Shown in pieces: positions 33,209-42,257 of a stretch of DNA of 64,000 nucleotides (positions are counted from its first letter, which is position 1; the number at the start of each line of letters is the position of its first letter). Source of the DNA: Paracoccaceae bacterium (lineage in GTDB: Bacteria; Pseudomonadota; Alphaproteobacteria; Rhodobacterales; Rhodobacteraceae); the NCBI GenBank assembly GCA_027486345.1, contig JAIXPH010000060.1, positions 38,231 through 102,230 on the forward strand, read 5' to 3'. Below the pieces are notes generated by a model, which saw only the letters and a program-made list of their open reading frames with translations, did not search any database and was not told the DNA's origin. A program made the translations under genes and the position numbers.

Positions 33209-34201
33209 TCAGACCGGGCCGGGGGCCGTGGCAAAAGGGGTCAACCTGTCACGCTCATCGCCAAAGCGGCGGACATAGGCCGTGGTCAGGCCCAGACATT
33301 CGGTCGAGGCACAGACCGTGCGATGCGGGCAGGAGTGAAAGCCGTTGCGGTCAAAGCCGGTCCAGAAATCGGGATCGATCACCAGCATGGGCTGGGTGTT
33401 GACCAAGGCGCCGCGGTCCTCGCCCAGCAGGCATTCGGGGACGTTCTTCACCTCGACCAGACGCCCCAAGGCGCGGGCATCGGCGATGGCCTGGCGCAGG
33501 GGCGGCATCAGATCGGCCAACGGCACGCACAGGGATTTGTGGTCCACCGGGTCCATCGGAAAGAAGTTCCAGAACTCGTGCTGCACCACGCAGGTGTAGC
33601 CCGCAAGGGCGGCCACCATGCCGGGCAGCGCATCCACGCTTTCGGCGGTGATCACGGTGTTGGTGATGACCGCCACGCCGGGGTGATGCGCCTCGATCAG
33701 GTCCATTCCGGCGCGCATCTTGTCCCATGAACCCGCGACCTTGGTGATGGCGTCGTGACGTTCGGCGCAATCGGCGGTGACCGAGATGAAGAACTCATCC
33801 GCCCCCGCCGCCACCAGACGGTCGAGATAGTCGCGCCGGTGCAATTGCATGCCATGGGTCTGGATGCGGATATGCGCAAACCCCGCCGCCTTGGCCTGTG
33901 CCACGATCTCGGGCAGGTCGCGGCGCAGGGTGACTTCGGCCCCGGTCAGGACCAGTCCTTCCCAAGGGCGGCTTTCGCGCTGGCGGTCCAGCACGGCGTC
34001 AAAATCCGCGCCCTCGGTCGGGGTCAGGCGGGACATGGTGCCTTCGATCATGCAATGCGTGCAGGCGAGGTTGCAGCGGAACTCCATCGTCACCGACACC
34101 CAGCGGTCATGGTCGCGCAGGGCAAAGCGTTTTTGCCCCCCGCCCAAGGGCGAGGTCGTTCCCACGCGGAACCGGGAGAGCGGATCTTCGGGCGTCGTCA
34201 T
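33209..34201 (-). CDS. Radical SAM protein with C-terminal Cys-rich tail
   Basis: The product has 330 residues when started at the ATG complement 34199-34201. The cluster motif C-x3-C-x2-C is C43, C47 and C50 (RCNLACTHC), in a TIM-barrel context that includes LVLTGAEVTLRRDLPEI and RIQTHGMQL. A tail containing NVPECLLG, FHSCPHRTVCASTECLG resembles SPASM or twitch-type regions that bind extra Fe-S clusters, as in peptide or protein maturases. The substrate is unknown and no small precursor-peptide gene is apparent beside it. It is divergent from the gene at 34464 and cotranscribed with the HlyD adaptor, so it may modify an exported protein of this neighbourhood. Confidence 0.82.
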   Translation of the reverse strand: MTTPEDPLSRFRVGTTSPLGGGQKRFALRDHDRWVSVTMEFRCNLACTHCMIEGTMSRLTPTEGADFDAVLDRQRESRPWEGLVLTGAEVTLRRDLPEIVAQAKAAGFAHIRIQTHGMQLHRRDYLDRLVAAGADEFFISVTADCAERHDAITKVAGSWDKMRAGMDLIEAHHPGVAVITNTVITAESVDALPGMVAALAGYTCVVQHEFWNFFPMDPVDHKSLCVPLADLMPPLRQAIADARALGRLVEVKNVPECLLGEDRGALVNTQPMLVIDPDFWTGFDRNGFHSCPHRTVCASTECLGLTTAYVRRFGDERDRLTPFATAPGPV

Positions 34202-34253
34202 GGCTGTCCGGTCAGTGCAGCACAGGGTTGCACCGCTGTGCCAAGCCATGGCG

Positions 34254-34285
34254 CGATTGACCGTTCGGGAAAAGGCTTTCAATCG
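34254..34285. promoter_or_regulatory. Inverted repeat in divergent intergenic region
   Basis: CGATTGA (34254-34260) and TCAATCG (34279-34285) are perfect 7-bp arms separated by 18 nt, between the divergent genes starting at 34201 and 34464. They could be an operator. I see nothing else clear in this 262-bp gap. Confidence 0.3.
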
Positions 34286-34463
34286 ACGGGGGGACTCGCT
34301 TTCGACAAGGGGGCATCGCCCTGTCGCGGCTCAACCCAGCGCTATGGATGGGCCAACATCCCTTTGTCAGATTGCGAAAGACGTCGCACCGGGGCCTTGC
34401 TGGCGGAGATCTGCCCCGATGCATCCCTTGCAGCGGGTCCCTGTTCCAGTCGAGGATTTCAGC

Positions 34464-35306
34464 ATGTTTGGGCGTCTTTGCGCGACAGTCTTTGGTGCGG
34501 TTGCGGGGCTTGGGCTCGTGGCGGCTGGGGCCGTGACCTTGCCCGAACGCGTGGCCGCTGTCGCCGCGGGACTAGAACGCTCTGGCTATACCGATGTGCG
34601 GGTGACCGAGCGCATTTTCGGCGGCTTCGCCATTCAGGGCAAGAAGGGCACGGACTTTGCCATCATCGCGCTGGATGCGGATGGCAAGATGCTGAACCAT
34701 GCCGAGCTTTTTCGCGATGTGGATGGCGACGGCGTGTTCGAATCCACCGAGACGCTGGGGATGCCGGGCCGCGCGACTTTGCGTAACCTGATCATGGACG
34801 CCTTGGACGAGCCGCCGTCCAACGCTGACCGCGATCTGGCCTATGGCGATGCCAATGCCGCGGGGTTCCAGCAAAACATGGATTCCCTTTTTGCCCCCGG
34901 CGGACTGAAGCTGGATGCGGGTGAGCGGTTGGGCAGCGGCGGCATCGCGACCAAGGATGAGGTGTCCTTGCTCAATGCCGATGGCAACGGCATGCAGCGG
35001 CGCGGCGAGCGGCGCGAACAACAGCAATCCATGGTGCGGCAGGGCGTTCTGTCCTTGTCCGCGACGGCGACCAACCTCGGCGGTGTGACGGGCAGTTTTG
35101 CGCCCCTTGCCATCGATGTGGGCAGCGCGGCCGCGGCGGAAGAGATTCGCAACAGTGTCAGTGCCAACGCACCGGACCAGGCCGCCTTGCAGAGCGCGAT
35201 CACCGCAGCCTCACCCTCGGCGGCAGAGTTGACGCAACAGATTCTGTCGGCCACGCCCACGGCCGAGTCCATCCGCGCCGGGATCACCGCCCCGACGGCG
35301 CCGTGA
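34464..35306 (+). CDS. Exported PepSY-like protein, unknown function
   Basis: The product has 280 residues starting at the ATG at 34464, with GAGGA at 34452-34456 upstream; the reading frame is open much further 5' but that overlaps the divergent gene. The N terminus MFGRLCATVFGAVAGLGLVAAGAVT is a signal peptide or anchor. Residues about 25-75 (LERSGYTDVRVTERIFGGFAIQGKKG...FAIIALDADGKML) resemble a PepSY-type fold. Next comes an EF-hand-like DVDGDGVFEST, then a Gln/Glu/Arg segment and an Ala/Ser/Thr-rich tail. It is followed by a hairpin at 35322-35355. Confidence 0.7.
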   Translation: MFGRLCATVFGAVAGLGLVAAGAVTLPERVAAVAAGLERSGYTDVRVTERIFGGFAIQGKKGTDFAIIALDADGKMLNHAELFRDVDGDGVFESTETLGMPGRATLRNLIMDALDEPPSNADRDLAYGDANAAGFQQNMDSLFAPGGLKLDAGERLGSGGIATKDEVSLLNADGNGMQRRGERREQQQSMVRQGVLSLSATATNLGGVTGSFAPLAIDVGSAAAAEEIRNSVSANAPDQAALQSAITAASPSAAELTQQILSATPTAESIRAGITAPTAP

Positions 35307-35321
35307 CCTCGTGCGGCGCGA

Positions 35322-35355
35322 CCCAAAGGGCGGCGGCTGCCCGCCAACCTTTGGG
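35322..35355 (+). terminator. Stem-loop after the PepSY-like gene
   Basis: CCCAAAGG (35322-35329) pairs exactly with CCTTTGGG (35348-35355); the 18-nt interior contains a smaller GGGC/GCCC pairing. It starts 16 nt after the stop codon. No T run follows. The rest of the 285-bp gap up to the SapC gene shows no further structure I can support. Confidence 0.5.
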
Positions 35356-35580
35356 ATGGAAAGACCCCGTAACCCATCCAAAGGTATGGTATTTCATGCA
35401 ATCTTCTGCGCGGACCATGCCTTAGACAGGTGCCCGCATTCTTGCCAACAGGGCATGATCCATGGCCTGCAATGGCGCAATACCGCCGGTCGGACGCTTT
35501 GACCGTGCGGAGTACTTCCGACCCTCGCCCCGCCCCGAAAACCGGGCGGCAGCGCGGGCCGGACCAAGAACCAGGACACA

Positions 35581-35594
35581 GGAGGTCCGAATTG
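35581..35594 (+). promoter_or_regulatory. Strong ribosome site fixing a TTG start
   Basis: AGGAGG (35580-35585) is complementary to the 16S rRNA tail and precedes the TTG codon at 35592-35594 by 6 nt. It settles the start of the SapC-family gene, where upstream in-frame candidates lack a comparable site. Confidence 0.75.
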
Positions 35595-36407
35595 TCCAAA
35601 CAGCTTTTGATCTATGAGCGGGTGGTTCCCCTGTCTTCCGAGGCGCATCGTGACGTCTCGGTCAAGGCAATCGAATCCTTTGACTTCGCGCGTGACCTGA
35701 ACTCGGTTCCGCTTCTGGCTGCCGAATTCACCAGCGCCGTGCCCGATCATCCGATCGTGTTCGCCGGCCAGGGCGAGGCGATCTTCCCGGCTGTCCTCCT
35801 CGGCCTGCAAGACAGCCAGAACCTGTGCATCGACGCGGCAGGCACCTGGACGGGCGGCTATGTGCCGGCCTTCCTGCGGCGCTACCCCTTCGTCTTCTCG
35901 CAGGACGGCGGCAACTTCACGCTCTGCGTCGATGAAACCTATCCGGGCCTGAACCGCGAAAACCGCGGCGAGCGTCTGTTTGACGCCGACGGCAACCGCA
36001 CCCAGTACCTGCAAACCATGCTGACCTTCGTGCAGCAGTATCAGGCGCAGTTCGAACGCACCCGCCTGTTCTGCCAGCGTCTGGTGGCTCTGGACCTGCT
36101 GGAACCGGCACAGGCGCGCTTCACCACCGCCGATGGCCGCGCCGGCACGCTGAACGGCTTCACCACCATCAACCGTGAGCGTCTGAAGGCGATCCCGGAA
36201 GCGGCGCTGAAGGAAATGTTCGCGACGGATGAGCTGGAGCTGTGCTTCGTGCATCTGCACTCGCTGCAAAACATCACCCGTCTGGCCGACAAAGCCCCGG
36301 CTGCGGGGGCCCCGGCTGCGGCGGCTCCGGCCCCGGCAGCCGAAGAGGCCCCGGCACCCTCCAAATCCAAGGCCAAGGCGGCAGCCGCCCCGGCCGAGGC
36401 CGAGTGA
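35592..36407 (+). CDS. SapC-family protein
   Basis: The product has 271 residues. It starts with TTG at 35592, chosen because the near-perfect ribosome site GGAGG (35581-35585) is 6 nt upstream and the translation begins MSKQLLIYERVVPLSSEAHR. Conserved SapC-type segments are visible: HPIVFAG, FPAVLLGL, TGGYVPAFLRRYPFVF and GFTTINRERL. The family was named from the Campylobacter fetus S-layer locus and is common in Alphaproteobacteria, but its biochemical role is not established. A Pro/Ala/Lys tail (about 240-271) ends the protein. The stop overlaps the GTG start of the methyltransferase gene, so the two are translationally coupled. Confidence 0.85.
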   Translation: MSKQLLIYERVVPLSSEAHRDVSVKAIESFDFARDLNSVPLLAAEFTSAVPDHPIVFAGQGEAIFPAVLLGLQDSQNLCIDAAGTWTGGYVPAFLRRYPFVFSQDGGNFTLCVDETYPGLNRENRGERLFDADGNRTQYLQTMLTFVQQYQAQFERTRLFCQRLVALDLLEPAQARFTTADGRAGTLNGFTTINRERLKAIPEAALKEMFATDELELCFVHLHSLQNITRLADKAPAAGAPAAAAPAPAAEEAPAPSKSKAKAAAAPAEAE

Positions 36408-37402
36408 GCGGACAGCAAAGCATCGGCTGGGCAGAGGTTCTGCCCGGCCACATTCCCGGCGTGCAGGTTCTGGATCGTTTGCTGGCCACGGGCTGGCCGG
36501 GACGGGACTCCGCCGGGCGTCTTTCTATGCCCGATCTTAGCGCTGACTCGGGCCTGATGGCCGAAGCGAGACTGTTCCTGCCGCATCTGACGGGTGCCGA
36601 CGCAGGGGCAGGGCGGGCCTTTCTGGCGACCGAGCTTGCCGAGGATGGCGACGGTGTCCGCGCGCGTCTGGCCTTCCTGCGCTCTGCGATCCGCGATGTG
36701 GCGCTGCACGGCGATCTGATCCTGTCGGACCCTGAGGCCTTCATGGACCGGGCCGAAACCTTCACGCTATTTGATTATTCCCAAGCGCGCGACACCTCTG
36801 CCGCGGCGCTGGCGGCGACGAAGCCGTGGGTGGATTACGTCTCCACCCTGACCCGCGCCGAAGCGCCCGCCCTTGTGCCGCTGATCGACAGTCCGGCGGG
36901 GGCCTTGGTGCTGGAACCCGGTGGCAATTCCGGTGCCTTCGCCCGCGCCTTGATCCCGGTGGTCCGTCCTGCCCGGCATGTGGTGTTTGACCTGCCCGCC
37001 GTCTGTGCCTTGGGTGAGGCGCGGGGAACCGCGCCGGGCCTGACCTTCGCCCCCGGCGACATGCGGCGCGATGACTGGCGCGCTGTCGCGGGCGGTGCCC
37101 CCGATGTGGTGCTGTTCAAATCCGTGCTGCACGATTGGCCGCTGGAGGATGCCGCCGACCTGCTGGCACGGGCGCGGGCGGCACTGGCCCCCGGTGGCCG
37201 GATCATCATCGCAGAGCGCCGCAAGTTTCAGGGCATGACCTCTGGCACCGCGATGGATTACGCCAATCTGGTCTTTGCGCCGTTCTACCGCGATCCGCAG
37301 ACCTATATCGACATGTTGGCAGGCTTTGACCTGATGATCACGGTGACGGAAACCCGCATCGACTGCGGCTGGTTCGTCCTGACGGCGAGGGCCGTGGCAT
37401 GA
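36404..37402 (+). CDS. Class I SAM-dependent O-methyltransferase-like protein
   Basis: The product has 332 residues from the GTG at 36404, which overlaps the SapC stop (GTGA). The C-terminal two thirds have the Rossmann features of the acetylserotonin/hydroxyneurospora-type O-methyltransferases: VLEPGGNSGAFARAL (motif I, about residue 170), FAPGDMRRDDW, and VVLFKSVLHDWPLEDA followed by LAPGGRIIIAERR. Motif I has EPGGNSG in place of the usual DVGGGxG. The N-terminal part is probably a dimerisation helix bundle. The substrate cannot be read from sequence; the operon with SapC, a kinase-like protein, a vWA protein and an ABC system suggests a natural-product or surface-modification step. Confidence 0.82.
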   Translation: MSGQQSIGWAEVLPGHIPGVQVLDRLLATGWPGRDSAGRLSMPDLSADSGLMAEARLFLPHLTGADAGAGRAFLATELAEDGDGVRARLAFLRSAIRDVALHGDLILSDPEAFMDRAETFTLFDYSQARDTSAAALAATKPWVDYVSTLTRAEAPALVPLIDSPAGALVLEPGGNSGAFARALIPVVRPARHVVFDLPAVCALGEARGTAPGLTFAPGDMRRDDWRAVAGGAPDVVLFKSVLHDWPLEDAADLLARARAALAPGGRIIIAERRKFQGMTSGTAMDYANLVFAPFYRDPQTYIDMLAGFDLMITVTETRIDCGWFVLTARAVA

Positions 37403-37995
37403 GACGCCATCCCGTCATCGCGATCAGCGGCGTGCCGGGGGCGGGGAAATCCCGCGCCTCAGCCGTGCTCGCGCGGCGCTTGGGGGCGGTGCATCTGCCG
37501 TTTGACGATTTTGAGACGCTGACCCAGCTTGATCCCGCCACGGTGCAGCAGTGGCTGGCCCAAGGCGCGCCGGTCGCGGCGATGTATCACCCCGACCTTG
37601 ACCGCGTGCTGGACGACCTGTCGCGCCAAGGTCCGGTGGTGTTTGAAACCCCGATGGGCCGGATGCCCCCCACACACGATGCGCTGATCACCCTGGCCCT
37701 CTGGCTTGAAGTGGACCGCGACGTGGCGCTCTGCCGCAAACTGGATGCGGCCTTGCACGCGGATCATTGGTCCGGGGCCGAGGAAATGGCCGGATGGATC
37801 GGCGGCTTCCTGCAAGGCTATCAAGCGCTTGTGCGCCCCTGCCTTGACCTGCAAGCGGCGAATGTCCGGGCGCGGGCGGATCATGTGATTGACGGCATGC
37901 TGCCCCCGGTGGCGGTGGACAGCGACGTGGCGCGGATCGTGCAAACCGCGCTCGCACATCAGGCGGCGACCCAAGGATTTACGGCGGAGAGATGA
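37399..37995 (+). CDS. Small P-loop kinase-like ATPase
   Basis: The product has 198 residues. Its ATG overlaps the methyltransferase stop and its own stop overlaps the next start, both by 4 nt. Walker A is GVPGAGKS at residues 12-19, followed by VHLPFDDFETL. A middle segment with PVVFETPMGR and a lid-like region is compatible with AAA_33 or zeta/gluconate-kinase-type phosphotransferases. No specific substrate motif was recognised. Its tight coupling to neighbours means it is likely needed stoichiometrically with them. Confidence 0.75.
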   Translation: MRRHPVIAISGVPGAGKSRASAVLARRLGAVHLPFDDFETLTQLDPATVQQWLAQGAPVAAMYHPDLDRVLDDLSRQGPVVFETPMGRMPPTHDALITLALWLEVDRDVALCRKLDAALHADHWSGAEEMAGWIGGFLQGYQALVRPCLDLQAANVRARADHVIDGMLPPVAVDSDVARIVQTALAHQAATQGFTAER

Positions 37996-39827
37996 CGGTG
38001 AAGATCAAGACAACTTCCGCACTCGGGGCGCTTTGCCTTGGCATGATGGCGCAGGCAGGCTTTGCCTGCACCGCCGACCAGATGGCGAAGACCGAGGATG
38101 GGTTCTTCCGCAAGGTGGTGGCCGGGTCCGACCGCATCACCGCGACTGCCGAGGCGGGCGGGACCGAGACGGTCTTCACGCTGGAATTGATGAAGCCCTA
38201 TTACGTCATCTGCGAAGACGGCGATGCCCTGCGCGTCACCGACCTTGCCGCCCAGTCGGTGGCAGAGGCCGAGACGGGCCTGACCGGCTATGTCCGCCGC
38301 GATCAGATCTATGAATGGCCCACGGCGGAGGGGTTGTCCTTCTCCGACCTCGCCTTCCTTGGCGAGCGGCCCGAGATCGCGGCATGGGACAGCCGTGATG
38401 CACTGTTGAAATTCATGGAAACCGGGGATGACAAGGCCAACCCCCCGACCTTCCGCGAGAATATCGACGCCACCCTGCGCCGGGAAAAGGGCGCGCGTCC
38501 CTATCCGGTGCTGGCCTCCGATGAAGGCAAGTTGCTTGGGCGCACCGAGCGGCGCTATTTTGACGTGCTGCTGCCCGCTGCGATCCGCTCCACCGATGCG
38601 GTCGTGCTGAAGGATGGCGCAGTGGATGCGGCGGCGCGGGCGCTGACATCGGCCACCATCGTCATCGCCTTTGACGCGACAGGCTCGATGGAGGGGTTCG
38701 CCAAGGCCGTGGCCATCAGTCTGGCCGACGCCATCGACACCCTGCCGCCCGAAACCATTCAGGCCCTGCGGATCGGCTTCGTGTTCTACCGCGATGCGGG
38801 CGATCCCGTGCCGCTAGAGGCGGTGCCCGCCGTGCCGCTGGCCGAAGCCTCTGCCGCGCTGGAAAAGGCCGCCGTGTCGATGTCGGGCGGCGGCGATGAT
38901 GCCGAACCCGTGCTGGACGCCGTGCAATATGCGGCGCAGCTTTACGATTGGCCCGCCGATGCCGGGAAAAAGATCGTCGTGGCCGTGCTGAACGATGACG
39001 CCAAACCCGCCACCACCAGCGCACTGGACGACCGCATCCCCGCCGGCATCGACGCCATCGGTGTGGCGCGCGGGCTGTTTGAGGAAGGCGTGCCGGTCAT
39101 TTCCGTGCAGGCGGGGCCGAAAGCCGGGCAGATGCTGACGCAGGTGCTGTCGGCGCTGGCCAACGAAACATCAGGTGAATTTGTGCCGTGGAATGAGGGC
39201 GTGGATTCCACCGCCGTCGCGGGCGCACTCTCTGCCGTGCTTCAAGAACGCACCGTCAAGGAGATCGACGCAGGGCGCGAGGTTGTGGGCAAGATCTATG
39301 ACTTCGAAGGCGCCGCCGCCATCCCGCTGGAGGTGATCGACGGCGAGAAACTGGAACGCCTGCGCGAGGCCGGGATCGCCTTCAACATCGCCAAGGGCGA
39401 GGATGGTATCCTCGTGCAGCCCGGATTCATGATCGAAACCCCGGACCTGATGGAGCCGCATGTCCAGATCAGCAAGGACACGCTGCTGGAGCTCATCAAC
39501 CTGATGTCCGTCCTCTCCGTCACCGGGGTGGATTCGGAATCGCTGCATCGGTCGGTCGCGCAATCGCTGGCGGCCATCGCGGGCGAAGAGGTGGACCCTG
39601 CGGAAACCATCGCCGAAACGCTGCAACGGCAGTTGGGGGTGAAGTTCAAGTCGGGGCTTCTGGAGTTCAACCTCGAATACCTCGACGCGCTGACTCCCGG
39701 CGAACGCGCCAGCTTTGCCAAGCGGTTGCAGGACGGGGCGGCGGGACTGGATGCCTTCCTGAACGCGCATCTCGCGGAATTCGACTCCGGCGAGGCGGTC
39801 TGGATGCCTGTCACGGCCCTGCCATAA
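37992..39827 (+). CDS. Secreted SH3-like/von Willebrand A protein
   Basis: The product has 611 residues. The signal peptide is MTVKIKTTSALGALCLGMMAQAGFA. Residues about 50-115 look like an SH3-type beta barrel (PYYVICEDGDALRVT...GYVRRDQIYEW). A von Willebrand A domain spans about 220-430, with an intact MIDAS start D228-x-T-G-S-M, SMSGGGDDAEPVLDAV and a later DD motif. The C-terminal about 180 residues are mainly helical and unrecognised. It overlaps the upstream kinase gene by 4 nt, and the ABC transporter gene begins 14 nt downstream. It is probably a periplasmic metal-dependent interaction protein working with that ABC system. Confidence 0.82.
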   Translation: MTVKIKTTSALGALCLGMMAQAGFACTADQMAKTEDGFFRKVVAGSDRITATAEAGGTETVFTLELMKPYYVICEDGDALRVTDLAAQSVAEAETGLTGYVRRDQIYEWPTAEGLSFSDLAFLGERPEIAAWDSRDALLKFMETGDDKANPPTFRENIDATLRREKGARPYPVLASDEGKLLGRTERRYFDVLLPAAIRSTDAVVLKDGAVDAAARALTSATIVIAFDATGSMEGFAKAVAISLADAIDTLPPETIQALRIGFVFYRDAGDPVPLEAVPAVPLAEASAALEKAAVSMSGGGDDAEPVLDAVQYAAQLYDWPADAGKKIVVAVLNDDAKPATTSALDDRIPAGIDAIGVARGLFEEGVPVISVQAGPKAGQMLTQVLSALANETSGEFVPWNEGVDSTAVAGALSAVLQERTVKEIDAGREVVGKIYDFEGAAAIPLEVIDGEKLERLREAGIAFNIAKGEDGILVQPGFMIETPDLMEPHVQISKDTLLELINLMSVLSVTGVDSESLHRSVAQSLAAIAGEEVDPAETIAETLQRQLGVKFKSGLLEFNLEYLDALTPGERASFAKRLQDGAAGLDAFLNAHLAEFDSGEAVWMPVTALP

Positions 39828-39841
39828 GCGAGGTCGGACCG

Positions 39842-41956
39842 TTGGAAAACCTGATCGACCTGCGCGGCCTTGGCCGCCGTTTTGCCGGGCCACAGGGCGT
39901 GGTGTCGGTGCTGGATGGCATCGACCTGACCATCCCGCGCGGCACCTTCACCGTGATCCGGGGGCAAAGCGGGGCGGGCAAGACCACGCTTTTGCGTATC
40001 CTTGGGCTGCTCGACGCGGGCCACGACGGCAGCTTTCGTATGGCGGGCACCGATGTTGCGGCGCTTTCCGATGCGGATCGTGACGAATGGCGGATGGCGG
40101 GGATCGGCTTTGTCTTTCAGGACGGGCGGTTGCTGCCGCATCTGAGCTTGGGCGAAAACATCGCGCTGCCTTTGGTCTTTGCCCGGATGGACCGCCGCGA
40201 AGCCGAGGCGCGCAAGGCCGACGCCGTGGCCTTTGCCTTCCGCTCCGAAGAGATCGCCGCCGGGGTGCTGGACCTGCCCCCCGCTGCGGCATCCGGTGGC
40301 CAGCGTCAAAGGGCGGCTTTGGCGCGGGCGATGATCCGCCAACCGGCATTGATCCTGGCCGATGAGCCGACGGCGAGTCTGGACGAGGCGTCAAAACAAC
40401 AGGTCGTGGCGCGGTTGCAGGCGCTGCAGCAGGCCGGGGCGACGGTTGTTGTTGTCAGCCATGACGATGTGTTCTTCGACATCGGGCGGCAATTCCTGTT
40501 GAAAGACGGGCGCTTGCAGGATTTGGGCGGGGATGGGGCGCAACATGCCGCACCCGTGCAACCCAAGCCCGAACCGGCGAAGATGGGCGGCTGGTGGCCG
40601 CGCCTTGGCGCGCGGCGGCTGGTGCTGGGCGCGTGGCGCGATCTGATGCGGCGGCCGCTGTTTGCGCTTTTGACGCTGATCGCGCTGGTGGCGGGAACGG
40701 CGCAGGTGGCCATCTTCACCTCGCTGGTTGCAGGGCTGGACGCCTTCACCGAGCAGACCATCGCCGATGGGTCGCGCCTGACGCGCCTGACGCTGAAACC
40801 GCGCAAGGCGGATATGGCCAAGGACGACCGCTTCCCCTTGCAGGCCGAACTGGCGCAAGCGCCGGATGTATCAGCCGTGACCGCGCGGCGGGCGACGACG
40901 TTGTCGATTCTGGGCGAGGAGGGCACGGTCGAGGCGAAGGGCCGCCCCTTCCCGACGCTGGGCCTGCATGCCGACGACCCGGAACTGGGCCTGTTCCGCT
41001 TTGTCGCGGGGCAGGGGTTCGGGACCGGCGAGTCGACGCTGGAAATGATCGCCACCACGGATTTTCTGGTGGATGTGTTCGGTCTGCCCGATGCGGGCGA
41101 CGGCACCGATTGGCAGGGCTTTGTCGGCAAACGCCTTGCCGCCGCCGTGCCGCGCTTTGGCCGGACGGGCAAGCAGGTGGGATCGGAGCCGTTGGTACTG
41201 ACCATCACCGGGGTCATCCTGAAGGGCGAGGGGGATCGCCAATTCTACCTGCCGAACCAACTCTTGGTTGCACTGGACGCGATCAAGCGCGACCGGACCG
41301 GCAAGCTGGCCCTGCCGCTGACGCCTGATCATGCGGCGTGGGAACCGGGGGCGGATCTGACCGCGCTGACCGATTGGCCGTGGCAGGACATGCTGCATAT
41401 CTACCTGCGTGATATCGATAGCGTCGTGCCGCGCATCGCCGACCTGTCGCGCCAGGGCTTCCGGCCCGAGGCGGAAATCTGGAAATACCTCTGGGTGCTG
41501 GACCTGAAATCCGCTGCTTTCGGCATCGTCGCGCCCTTGCTGGCGCTGGTGTCGGGTGTGGTGGCGCTGGTCCTGTTCACCAACATCGTCATTTCCGCGC
41601 GTTTGCGAGAGGGCGAATTGGCCCTGTCGCGCGTGCTTGGCATGCGGCGCGGCGATGTGCTGGCGACAGAGGTGATCGGAATCCTGACCCTGACCGTCGC
41701 CGGAATGCTGGCCGGCTTTGCGCTGGCGGATCGGTTGACCACGGCGCTGATGGCCCATCTGACGGAAAGCGCGCGGGTGGCTGCCGACCTGTCGGGCGAG
41801 GCTGCGAATCAACGGATCGAGCTGCTGTTCCAGCCGGTTTGGACCCATGCGCCCGTGATTGCCGCCGCGACATTGCTGGTCGTCCTGATCGCCGTCCTGT
41901 GGCCCACCTTGCGCATTGCCCGGACCGACCCGGCCCGCGTCTTTTCGCGCGGCTGA
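39842..41956 (+). CDS. ABC ATPase-FtsX-type permease fusion (MacB-like)
   Basis: The product has 704 residues and starts with TTG at 39842, chosen from GAGGT (39830-39834) 7 nt upstream. The ATPase half has Walker A GQSGAGKT (41-48), the signature ASGGQRQR (the first residue is Ala instead of the usual Leu) and Walker B ALILADEPTASLD. After a linker (about 235-265) come four membrane helices in FtsX order: one at the start (LIALVAGTAQVAIFTSLVAG), a periplasmic domain of about 200 residues, then three near the C terminus. This is the layout of MacB/LolCDE-type mechanotransmission ABC proteins, with ATPase and permease in one chain. With the preceding vWA and SapC genes it probably exports or extracts an envelope molecule. 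Confidence 0.88.
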   Translation: MENLIDLRGLGRRFAGPQGVVSVLDGIDLTIPRGTFTVIRGQSGAGKTTLLRILGLLDAGHDGSFRMAGTDVAALSDADRDEWRMAGIGFVFQDGRLLPHLSLGENIALPLVFARMDRREAEARKADAVAFAFRSEEIAAGVLDLPPAAASGGQRQRAALARAMIRQPALILADEPTASLDEASKQQVVARLQALQQAGATVVVVSHDDVFFDIGRQFLLKDGRLQDLGGDGAQHAAPVQPKPEPAKMGGWWPRLGARRLVLGAWRDLMRRPLFALLTLIALVAGTAQVAIFTSLVAGLDAFTEQTIADGSRLTRLTLKPRKADMAKDDRFPLQAELAQAPDVSAVTARRATTLSILGEEGTVEAKGRPFPTLGLHADDPELGLFRFVAGQGFGTGESTLEMIATTDFLVDVFGLPDAGDGTDWQGFVGKRLAAAVPRFGRTGKQVGSEPLVLTITGVILKGEGDRQFYLPNQLLVALDAIKRDRTGKLALPLTPDHAAWEPGADLTALTDWPWQDMLHIYLRDIDSVVPRIADLSRQGFRPEAEIWKYLWVLDLKSAAFGIVAPLLALVSGVVALVLFTNIVISARLREGELALSRVLGMRRGDVLATEVIGILTLTVAGMLAGFALADRLTTALMAHLTESARVAADLSGEAANQRIELLFQPVWTHAPVIAAATLLVVLIAVLWPTLRIARTDPARVFSRG

Positions 41957-42113
41957 GGCCGGGCGCTGGCGTTGCGCCCCCGGCCGCGATTCGCAGAATC
42001 ATCGCGCGGAACCATCTCCCAGACCTTTCGGGACCACCACCTTGTCCTTTGGTGGGGGGTTATACGGACCGAAACGCAATTTGCTGTGGCGGCCGGGGCC
42101 AAACGAATTAATT

Positions 42114-42141
42114 GTGGTATCTGCTTTATAAAAAATACCAC
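42114..42141. promoter_or_regulatory. Inverted repeat, 7-bp arms
   Basis: GTGGTAT (42114-42120) and ATACCAC (42135-42141) flank a 14-nt AT-rich interior. It could be a regulator site or an RNA hairpin; no protein can be assigned. Confidence 0.4.
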
Positions 42142-42156
42142 GCAAAACCGCCATCA

Positions 42157-42257
42157 ACTTTCGATACCTCCGTTCGCCACAACCATACTTTCGTCAGCAT
42201 AAATCTGGCGAAAGTTATTTTTCGTCAGACGTATGCAATAACTTTCCTTTTCGATAC
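42157..42257. promoter_or_regulatory. Four phased TTTCG direct repeats
   Basis: ACTTTCGATAC (42157-42167), ACTTTCGTCAG (42187-42197), TTTCGTCAG (42220-42228) and TTTCGATAC (42249-42257) share the core TTTCG(A/T)(T/C)A. The cores start at 42159, 42189, 42220 and 42249, that is every 29-31 bp, about three helical turns. A reversed copy, CGAAAG, is at 42209-42214. The layout suggests cooperative binding of one regulator upstream of the secreted-protein cluster. Confidence 0.5.

Noticed and set aside
33849..34463. Upstream extension of the PepSY-like gene by 205 codons
   Set aside because: It would overlap the radical SAM gene on the other strand and lacks a ribosome site, while the ATG at 34464 has GAGGA and begins a signal peptide.
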